NCBI GenBank assembly: GCA_947463755.1
Contig: CANHUK010000119.1
Location: 1-5,988 of the forward strand
Direction: 5' to 3'
Length of the DNA stretch: 5,988 nucleotides
Source: Chitinophagaceae bacterium
GTDB lineage: Bacteria > Bacteroidota > Bacteroidia > Chitinophagales > Chitinophagaceae
Shown here piece by piece: positions 1 through 5,119 of the stretch. Numbering within the stretch: the first letter of the stretch is position 1; each line of letters begins with the position of its first letter. The notes under the pieces were generated by a model. It saw nothing but the letters and a program-made list of their open reading frames with translations, made no database searches and had not been told where the DNA came from. The position numbers were made by a program, and so were the translations under genes.

Positions 1-33
1 CTATCCTCTATAAGGCGCGTTGAGTCGGATGGG

Positions 34-65
34 TTTGGTGAAACGAACCTTTCTACGTACTTTTG
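34..65 (+). promoter_or_regulatory. Predicted Bacteroidota-type promoter for the DEAD-box helicase gene
   Basis: TTTG at 34-37 is followed after exactly 20 bp by TACTTTTG at 58-65. This matches the known Bacteroidota consensus, TTTG near -33 and TAnnTTTG near -7 with a gap of about 19-21 bp, at every fixed position. By a rough count such a match is unlikely by chance in 6 kb (well under one expected). Transcription would start near base 70 and leave a leader of about 130 nt before the GTG start codon. The match is seen; its activity is inferred. Confidence 0.72.
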
Positions 66-134
66 TGATTCCATAAGTTATACGCTTCACTGATTTTGTC
101 CCCTTCTCCGTTCAACTTCCTGTGCAGATGTAAC

Positions 135-177
135 GTAAGGCCGGTAACGTGCCCATGACTTCGTGTGGCAGCCTTAC
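135..177 (+). other. Possible leader hairpin upstream of the helicase start
   Basis: GTAAGGC at 135-141 is perfectly complementary to GCCTTAC at 171-177. Inside it, TGCC at 150-153 pairs with GGCA at 167-170, and this inner helix can extend through A155-T166 with wobble pairs around the loop ACTTCG. The outer and inner helices abut on the 3' side (170/171), so they could stack, with an 8-nt bulge (142-149) on the 5' side. The element would lie in the leader RNA 24 nt before the start codon. A 7-bp inverted repeat alone is common by chance, so this is only a candidate structure. Confidence 0.3.
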
Positions 178-201
178 CGATTAATCATCTAAATCTACAT
201 T

Positions 202-1746
202 GTGTTATTTAAGGAATTACCGCTCATTGAGCCAATCCTTCGTGCCCTGGCGGACGAAGGTTACGAAACTCCCACGCCCATCCAGCAGCAGGCCATTCCG
301 GTGGTGCTGCAACAAAGAGACCTCCTGGGATGCGCACAGACAGGCACCGGAAAGACCGCAGCCTTCACTGTTCCCATTCTCCAGTTGATGGACGCCCATC
401 CTCCGACCGGTCACGGTCAGCGGCCGATCCGGACCCTGATCCTGACCCCAACCAGAGAACTGGCCATCCAGATCGGTGAAAGTATCAGGGCCTACGGCAA
501 GCATTTGAAATTGAAAAGCCTCGTGATCTTTGGTGGCGTCTCTCAGGTACCGCAGGTACAATCCCTGCATCAGGGTGTTGACATCCTGGTGGCCACCCCC
601 GGGCGTTTGCTCGATCTGATGCAGCAGGGACATGTTAGCCTGCGGGATATACGCTTCTTTGTACTCGACGAAGCTGACCGTATGCTGGACATGGGTTTTG
701 TCCATGATGTCAAGCGGATCATTGCCCATCTGCCACAGCGCCGGCAAACCCTTTTCTTTTCTGCCACCATGCCCGCGGAGATCCAGTCACTTGCGGATGT
801 CTTGCTGAAAGACCCGGTGCGGGTAGAAGTGACACCTGTGTCATCCACTGCCGAGACGGTTGGCCAGTCACTCTATTTCGTGGAGAAAAGATTCAAGACC
901 CCGCTCCTCGTCCACATCCTGGCTGACAACGATATCAAGTCGCTGCTCGTATTTTCCAGGACGAAACACGGAGCGAACAAAATTGTCAAGGATCTGCAGA
1001 AGGCCGGTATTTCGGCGGAGGCCATCCACGGCAACAAATCACAGAACGCACGTCAGCTGGCATTGCAGAACTTCAAGATCCGGAAGACAAGGGTGCTGGT
1101 GGCGACCGATATCGCAGCCAGGGGCATCGATATCGATGAACTGGGTCATGTGGCCAACTTCGATCTCCCGAATGTACCTGAGACCTACGTGCATCGGATC
1201 GGTCGTACGGGCCGGGCGGGCGCCAGCGGACTGGCTTTATCCTTCTGTGATGCGGAGGAAAGAGAGTTCCTGCGAGACATACAGAAACTGATCGGGAAAA
1301 AGATCCCGGTCGTTGAAACGCATCCTTATGCCGGCATGACAGGGCCAAAGGAAAGCGAGTCGAATACATCCGTATCCAGGCCGGAGCGCCGGCAGCATGC
1401 CGAGCCACGCCGTCCTCAGGCGTCTCAGCAGCAACAGACACGTCGGCAAGATCGTCCTGCTGTGCAGTCGAAACCCGAACGCAAGCTTGCCGTCGTAGCC
1501 AACCATTCTTCCGGTGGTCATGGCGCTGCAAGCCGTCCGGCTCAACCGCCTCGCAGACCGGATCAGAAACCTCAGCCCCAACGTACACCTCAGCCTCCTC
1601 AGCGGCAGGCCGGCAACGACAGACCCCGTCCTGAAAGGACTCCGGAACGAAGTATCGACAAGACTTCCACACCCGCCCCGGAAAACCGTCCGTCCATGAT
1701 CCAGATCCCGAAAAGTTGGACGGATTCTGATATGGAAAGATGGTAA
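202..1746 (+). CDS. rhlE: DEAD-box ATP-dependent RNA helicase, RhlE type
   Basis: This cytoplasmic enzyme uses ATP to unwind short RNA duplexes and remodel RNA-protein complexes, and its family is linked to ribosome assembly, RNA decay and growth in the cold. All core motifs are present in the 514-residue product: Q motif (GYETPTPIQ, 20-28), I (AQTGTGKT, 45-52), Ia (PTRELA, 83-88), TPGR (132-135), II (DEAD, 156-159), III (SAT, 187-189), IV region ([11 protein letters not shown], 248-258), V ([11 protein letters not shown], 301-311) and VI (HRIGRTGR, 331-338). The stretches [19 protein letters not shown] and AIHGNKSQ resemble RhlE more than CsdA or SrmB. Residues from about 380 to 514 form a basic, Gln/Pro/Arg-rich, probably disordered tail that may bind RNA. 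The GTG start at 202 is chosen because translation then begins directly with the usual family N-terminus (FKEL) and an in-frame TAA lies just upstream at 190-192; there is no clear Shine-Dalgarno site. The promoter at 34-65 probably drives it. Confidence 0.95.
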   Translation: MLFKELPLIEPILRALADEGYETPTPIQQQAIPVVLQQRDLLGCAQTGTGKTAAFTVPILQLMDAHPPTGHGQRPIRTLILTPTRELAIQIGESIRAYGKHLKLKSLVIFGGVSQVPQVQSLHQGVDILVATPGRLLDLMQQGHVSLRDIRFFVLDEADRMLDMGFVHDVKRIIAHLPQRRQTLFFSATMPAEIQSLADVLLKDPVRVEVTPVSSTAETVGQSLYFVEKRFKTPLLVHILADNDIKSLLVFSRTKHGANKIVKDLQKAGISAEAIHGNKSQNARQLALQNFKIRKTRVLVATDIAARGIDIDELGHVANFDLPNVPETYVHRIGRTGRAGASGLALSFCDAEEREFLRDIQKLIGKKIPVVETHPYAGMTGPKESESNTSVSRPERRQHAEPRRPQASQQQQTRRQDRPAVQSKPERKLAVVANHSSGGHGAASRPAQPPRRPDQKPQPQRTPQPPQRQAGNDRPRPERTPERSIDKTSTPAPENRPSMIQIPKSWTDSDMERW

Positions 1747-1761
1747 CCCTATGCGTGCATG

Positions 1762-2007
1762 TCAGCCTTTCATTGAACGATCGATGGCCTTGCCGAAGAG
1801 GTAGCCTAACATCAAACCTGACAATCCGCCGGCCAGGCTCCAATGCCAATGTTGACCGCCGGTGAACCATCCGAAAGACAATCCAAAGATGAGTCCGATG
1901 ACCGCCATGAATCGAGCGGCCGTCGGACTCTTTTTATTGTTGGCCGGTAAATGCGGAGTGTTTGCGCGTCGCGCGCGCCTGGAATGTGGGTGTCTTTGCG
2001 TAAACAT
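1762..2007 (-). CDS. Small predicted two-helix membrane protein, function unknown
   Basis: I do not recognise a named family. The 81-residue product has a basic, His/Arg-rich N-terminus (about 1-32, including RRARR), then two hydrophobic stretches. The first is about residues 33-49 and the second about 57-75, joined by a short loop GGQHWHWS. Both are rich in glycine and small residues (GLIFGLSFG, GGLSGLMLG), as in helix-packing glycine motifs, which suggests a hairpin in the inner membrane. The ATG at 2005-2007 gives the full length; Met34 (codon at 1906-1908) would give a minimal 48-residue form that keeps both helices. The gene converges on the helicase with stop codons 15 bp apart. No consensus promoter is visible upstream. 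Well-formed membrane segments support a real gene, but no homology search was possible. Confidence 0.55.
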   Translation of the reverse strand: MFTQRHPHSRRARRANTPHLPANNKKSPTAARFMAVIGLIFGLSFGWFTGGQHWHWSLAGGLSGLMLGYLFGKAIDRSMKG

Positions 2008-2068
2008 GATTGACTGACAACATCTTTAGTGAGGCGGACATCATGGTCAATTTCCGTAAATGCGGTTA

Positions 2069-2089
2069 GATGTGGATCGTGATGTGGAT
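2069..2089. repeat. Short direct repeat GATGTGGAT, two copies
   Basis: The 9-mer GATGTGGAT occurs at 2069-2077 and again at 2081-2089, a 12-bp period close to one turn of the helix. It lies in the gap upstream of the small membrane protein gene, about 60-80 bp before that start codon. A pair like this could be a regulator binding site, but a repeat this short can also arise by chance. Confidence 0.3.
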
Positions 2090-2170
2090 GAAAAATTCTT
2101 CGAACTAATCATTACGCAATAGTTTGCAGGCAGTCAGATCGTTCTGCAGATCTGTGCATAATATAATCAA

Positions 2171-2196
2171 ACAGGCGACCCGATGGGGCCGCCTGT
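2171..2196 (-). terminator. Rho-independent terminator of the RRM protein gene
   Basis: ACAGGCG at 2171-2177 pairs perfectly with CGCCTGT at 2190-2196. CCC (2179-2181) can also pair with GGG (2185-2187) around a GAT loop, which extends the helix past a small internal bulge. Read on the minus strand, the hairpin is followed by the T-rich stretch TTTGATTATATT. It begins 26 bp after the RRM gene's stop codon, the usual place for an intrinsic terminator. It would also shield the small membrane protein gene from read-through. Confidence 0.72.
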
Positions 2197-2222
2197 CTTA
2201 TTAGTTGGATATTATGTAACAT

Positions 2223-2609
2223 TCAGTACCTCCTCCGGTCTCCTCCACCATAACCTCCGCCGCTATTGCTGCCGCCGTTACCTCCGCGGTATCCACCGCC
2301 GCCAGATCCACCCCGGTTGAATCCACCACCGCCGCCGCCACGGTTATAACCGCCGCCGCCACCGCTGCCGCGATCTTCAGCTTGCTTGACCACCAGGGGC
2401 TTCTTGCCGAGAGAGATCTCATTCAGGTGTTCGATCGCATCACGGCCATCGGAATCCTCGACCATCTCTACAAAGCCGAAGCCTTTGCTCTTTCCGGTTT
2501 CCCGATCCATCACCACTTTGGCTGACTTCACAGGGCCGAATTTTTCGAATATCTCGTTCAGTTCGGCATCATCGAGATCGTAGGGCAGACCGGCAACGAA
2601 GAGCGTCAT
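2223..2609 (-). CDS. RRM-domain RNA-binding protein with glycine-rich tail
   Basis: This 128-residue protein has one RNA recognition motif (about residues 2-78), which binds single-stranded RNA through aromatic residues on two beta strands. The RNP2 motif is LFVAGL (3-8) and the RNP1 motif is KGFGFVEM (42-49). Residues 81-128 are almost entirely Gly with Tyr, Asn, Arg and Phe in repeated units such as YNRGG and FNRGG, a layout like small glycine-rich RNA-binding proteins of cyanobacteria and plants. Such proteins are thought to act as RNA chaperones, often cold induced; that role is inferred here. The ATG at 2607-2609 is chosen because the domain begins at once after it. The frame stays open upstream to 2726, but those 39 extra residues resemble nothing in the family. 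The TGA stop is followed by the terminator at 2171-2196. No exact promoter consensus is visible in the divergent gap upstream. Confidence 0.93.
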   Translation of the reverse strand: MTLFVAGLPYDLDDAELNEIFEKFGPVKSAKVVMDRETGKSKGFGFVEMVEDSDGRDAIEHLNEISLGKKPLVVKQAEDRGSGGGGGYNRGGGGGGFNRGGSGGGGYRGGNGGSNSGGGYGGGDRRRY

Positions 2610-2797
2610 GACAAATTTTTTGTAAAGATAGAGACTTAAATCATAATCCCGGATGAAACAATCACAGACTGTCAAAATACATCCAGGGAAGTCGGTGGCC
2701 TTTGTTGTGTTGTCTCTCCGGTTCAAAATGTAACGCCAATGAAGTATGTTCGTACATTCGTTCTGACAATTTTTCCGATCATATTTATACAGGTAAA
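2610..2797. other. Divergent intergenic region between RRM protein and thiolase genes
   Basis: These 188 bp must hold promoters for both neighbours, which point away from each other. I see no exact TTTG-N20-TAnnTTTG match on either strand. On the plus strand two adjacent octamers, TATGTTCG (2745-2752) and TACATTCG (2753-2760), each differ from TAnnTTTG at one base but lack a good -33 partner. On the minus strand TATCTTTA (2630 to 2623) also has one mismatch and no -33 partner. The region is A/T-rich next to the two start codons. Confidence 0.5.
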
Positions 2798-3976
2798 ATG
2801 AATGAAGTATACATCGTTTCAGCGGTGAGGACTCCCATCGGTTCTTTTGGGGGAGCGTTGAAGGAAGTGCCTGCGACCATGCTTGGCGCGGTGGCAGTGA
2901 GGGCCGCGGTTGAAAGGTCTGGAGTGGCCGACAGACGGGTTGATGAGCTGATCATGGGTTGTGTCCTGCAGGCGGGATTGGGTCAGGCGCCGGCCAGACA
3001 GGTGGCTCGTTATGCAGATCTGCCGGACCATGTCAGATGTACGACCATAAACAAGGTTTGCTCGAGCGGTATGAAATCCGTGTCAATGGGGGCACAGTCG
3101 ATCATGCTCGGCGACGCAGGCGTGGTCGTGGCCGGTGGGATGGAAAGTATGAGCCGTGTTCCATACTACGCGGAAAAAATGCGCTGGGGGAACAAGTACG
3201 GAGATGTCACCTTTACGGATGGTCTTGCTCGCGATGGACTATCAGATGCATACGATGGACAGGCCATGGGCATGGCGGCCGAGTTGTGTGCATCCTCCTG
3301 TGGAATATCCCGGGAGGACCAGGATGCCTATGCCACCGAGAGTTATCATCGGAGTCAGGATGCATGGAATGCGGGGCTGTTCAGTCAGGAAGTGGTGCCG
3401 GTACCGGTACCGCAGTCCAGGGGAGAGGCGCTGATCTTCGAAAAGGACGAGGAACCCTGGAATGTGAAATTCTACAAGATGCCCTCTTTGAATCCGGTAT
3501 TCAGGAAAGATGGTACCATCACTGCGGCCAACGCCAGTACCATGAACGATGGTGCGGCCGCATTGATGCTCGCTTCAGGCGAAATGGTTCGCAGCATGGG
3601 ACTGAAACCCCTGGCCCGCATTCTGTCTTATGCGGATGCGGAACAGGCTCCGGAATGGTTCACCACCAGTCCTTCTCTGGCATTGCCGATGGCGCTGGAC
3701 AAGGCGGGCCTTACCGTGGAAGAGATCTCCAGGTGGGAGATCAACGAGGCGTTTTCTGTGGTTGCCCTCGAGAATGCCCGCAGGCTTGGCCTGGACATGC
3801 AAACGTTGAATGTCAACGGAGGGGCCGTTTCCCTCGGACATCCGCTCGGATGTAGTGGTGCCCGCATCATCGTGACGCTCGTGCATGCCCTCAGGTCCTG
3901 CGGGGGCAGGTATGGTGCCGCCGGGATCTGCAACGGAGGCGGTGGTGCATCTGCCATTGTGGTGGAAAGCCTCTGA
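2798..3976 (+). CDS. Thiolase, acetyl-CoA C-acetyltransferase type
   Basis: Thiolases join two acetyl-CoA into acetoacetyl-CoA and CoA, or run in reverse to cleave 3-ketoacyl-CoA; the enzyme acts in the cytoplasm as an oligomer. The 392-residue length is typical. The catalytic set is complete: nucleophile Cys88 in NKVCSSGMKS, Asn316 in NEAF (316-319), His348 in GGAVSLGHPLGCSGAR (341-356), and the acid/base Cys378 in CNGGGGAS (378-385). These numbers nearly coincide with Zoogloea biosynthetic thiolase (Cys89, Asn316, His348, Cys378), and Met157 of the substrate pocket is kept, which favours EC 2.3.1.9. A long-chain 3-ketoacyl-CoA thiolase cannot be excluded. The ATG at 2798 is chosen because the family N-terminus (EVYIVSAVRTPIGSFGG) follows directly, with a weak AGG upstream at 2791-2793. 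The next gene, 95 bp on, has its own promoter. A short-chain dehydrogenase, reductase or CoA-transferase partner is not in view. Confidence 0.93.
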   Translation: MNEVYIVSAVRTPIGSFGGALKEVPATMLGAVAVRAAVERSGVADRRVDELIMGCVLQAGLGQAPARQVARYADLPDHVRCTTINKVCSSGMKSVSMGAQSIMLGDAGVVVAGGMESMSRVPYYAEKMRWGNKYGDVTFTDGLARDGLSDAYDGQAMGMAAELCASSCGISREDQDAYATESYHRSQDAWNAGLFSQEVVPVPVPQSRGEALIFEKDEEPWNVKFYKMPSLNPVFRKDGTITAANASTMNDGAAALMLASGEMVRSMGLKPLARILSYADAEQAPEWFTTSPSLALPMALDKAGLTVEEISRWEINEAFSVVALENARRLGLDMQTLNVNGGAVSLGHPLGCSGARIIVTLVHALRSCGGRYGAAGICNGGGGASAIVVESL

Positions 3977-4020
3977 TCGCTGAATTGGCATGGCCTCTCG
4001 CAGTTTTTCATCAAACAACA

Positions 4021-4052
4021 TTTGCTGAAGTGGCGGTTGAAAGATAATTTTG
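4021..4052 (+). promoter_or_regulatory. Predicted Bacteroidota-type promoter for the E1 beta gene
   Basis: TTTG at 4021-4024 is followed after exactly 20 bp by TAATTTTG at 4045-4052, again a full match to the Bacteroidota -33/-7 consensus. Transcription would start near 4059, leaving a very short leader of about 13 nt before the ATG at 4072. It indicates that this gene can be expressed separately from the thiolase gene upstream. Confidence 0.75.
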
Positions 4053-4071
4053 CGACACAAAAATCGTATTG

Positions 4072-5061
4072 ATGGCAACCAGACAGATTGCATTCCGCGA
4101 AGCCCTCAGGGAGGCCATGCAGGAAGAGATGCGGCGAGACGAGCGCGTATTCCTCATGGGAGAGGAGGTAGCAGAATATAACGGCGCCTACAAGGTCAGC
4201 CAGGGCATGCTTGATGAATTCGGTCCCAAGCGCGTCATCGACACACCGATCGCGGAGCTCGGCTTCACTGCCGTTGCCGTGGGTGCTGCACAGAACGGAC
4301 TCAGGCCCATCGTGGAGTTCATGACCTGGAACTTTGCCGTACTGCCGCTGGACCAGATACTCAACACCGCTTCCAAAATGCTGGCCATGAGCGGAGGACA
4401 GGTGGGTTGTCCCATCGTGTTTCGCGGACCCAATGGTTCTGCGGGACAACTTGGTGCACAGCACTCCACAGCCTTCGAGAGCCTGTATGCCAACATCCCC
4501 GGCCTGAAGGTGATCTCCGTATCAAACCCATACGACGCCAAAGGACTACTCAAAAGTGCGATCCGCGACGATGATCCCGTTATTTTCATGGAAAGCGAGG
4601 TCATGTATGGCGAGAAAGGTGAAGTGCCCGAAGAAGAATATCTCATCCCCATCGGGAAGGCTGATATCAAACGTCCCGGACGCGACGTAACCATTGTATC
4701 CTTCAACAAGATGATGAAGGTTGCCCTCGGGGCCGCCCAGGAACTGGAAAAGGAAGGCATCAGCGCTGAAGTGATCGATCTCCGGACCATTCGCCCGCTC
4801 GATTGGATGACCATCCTGGAGAGTGTCAAGAAAACCAATCGCCTGGTCATCGTAGAAGAACAGTGGCCTTTCGCTTCGGTATCTTCTGAGATCACCTATC
4901 GCATCCAGAAAGAAGGATTCGATTTTCTCGATGCCCCGATACGTCGGATCACATCTGCCGATGCCCCCATGCACTATGCCCCCAATCTAGTGGCGGGATA
5001 CCTTCCCGATGTACCGAGAACGGTCAGGTTGGTGAAGGAAGTGATGTACATGAAAAAGTGA
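4072..5061 (+). CDS. pdhB: Pyruvate dehydrogenase E1 component, beta subunit
   Basis: With the alpha subunit this protein forms the thiamine-diphosphate E1 enzyme, which decarboxylates pyruvate and passes the acetyl group to the lipoyl E2 subunit, giving acetyl-CoA. The 329-residue length is standard. The pyrimidine-binding transketolase domain covers about residues 4-180 and includes DTPIAELGF (57-65), where Glu62 fits the glutamate that activates the cofactor, and GAQHS (128-132), where His131 fits the conserved active-site histidine. The C-terminal transketolase domain covers about 195-320, with DLRTIRPLDW (236-245) and VEEQWPFASV (261-270). The ATG at 4072 is preferred to the TTG directly before it at 4069. 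No alpha subunit, E2 or E3 gene lies beside it. A branched-chain 2-oxoacid dehydrogenase beta subunit is the main alternative, but the sequence reads more like the pyruvate enzyme. Confidence 0.93.
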   Translation: MATRQIAFREALREAMQEEMRRDERVFLMGEEVAEYNGAYKVSQGMLDEFGPKRVIDTPIAELGFTAVAVGAAQNGLRPIVEFMTWNFAVLPLDQILNTASKMLAMSGGQVGCPIVFRGPNGSAGQLGAQHSTAFESLYANIPGLKVISVSNPYDAKGLLKSAIRDDDPVIFMESEVMYGEKGEVPEEEYLIPIGKADIKRPGRDVTIVSFNKMMKVALGAAQELEKEGISAEVIDLRTIRPLDWMTILESVKKTNRLVIVEEQWPFASVSSEITYRIQKEGFDFLDAPIRRITSADAPMHYAPNLVAGYLPDVPRTVRLVKEVMYMKK

Positions 5062-5076
5062 TCATATAAACTCATC

Positions 5077-5105
5077 GAAAAAGGCAGCCACAGGCTGCCT
5101 TTTTC
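5077..5105 (+). terminator. Strong Rho-independent terminator after the E1 beta gene
   Basis: A perfect 13-bp inverted repeat (GAAAAAGGCAGCC at 5077-5089, GGCTGCCTTTTTC at 5093-5105) closes on a 3-nt loop, ACA. Its GC-rich core is flanked by five A on one side and five T on the other, so it could work on both strands. It begins 15 bp after the E1 beta stop codon. Confidence 0.93.
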
Positions 5106-5119
5106 ATAACCGGGATATC

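Noticed and set aside
200..388. TTG-started 62-codon frame overlapping the helicase start
   Set aside because: It is a frame-shifted reading of the helicase Q-motif and motif I region, with no features of its own.
1073..1870. 265-codon open frame on the minus strand opposite the helicase tail
   Set aside because: It is an antisense shadow of the GC-rich Arg/Pro/Gln codons of the helicase tail. Its product is Arg/Pro/Ser-rich with no recognisable domain, and it would overlap two better-supported genes.
1948..2065. Ten-base repeat GTAAATGCGG at 1948-1957 and 2056-2065
   Set aside because: Repeats of this length are expected several times in 6 kb by chance, and one copy lies inside a coding region.
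2135..2154. Inverted repeat CAGATC/GATCTG with an 8-bp loop, overlapping a CTGCAG palindrome
   Set aside because: Six-bp arms are expected by chance in this length. There is no T-run and no promoter to give it a role.
2610..2726. Upstream extension of the RRM protein by 39 residues
   Set aside because: The frame is open, but the added residues precede a complete RRM that begins immediately after Met at 2607-2609, as in family members.
2745..2760. Tandem near-matches TATGTTCG and TACATTCG as a thiolase promoter
   Set aside because: Each has one mismatch to TAnnTTTG, and neither has TTTG at the required distance upstream, so they are not called as a promoter.
2702..2797. Upstream extension of the thiolase by 32 residues
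   Set aside because: Family members begin at the equivalent of the ATG at 2798, and the extension is a Cys/Ser-rich sequence with no thiolase similarity.
3401..3415. Short GGTACC-type tandem repeat inside the thiolase gene
   Set aside because: It simply encodes a Pro-Val-Pro-Val-Pro stretch in a surface segment; no sign of a recombination or regulatory site.
2959..3855. 298-codon open frame in another frame inside the thiolase gene
   Set aside because: The product is a Gly/Arg/Cys-rich scramble, and the overlapping thiolase frame carries every catalytic motif.
3628..4464. 278-codon open frame on the minus strand across the thiolase/E1 beta junction
   Set aside because: It runs antisense to two clearly recognised enzymes and over an exact promoter, and its product shows no family features.
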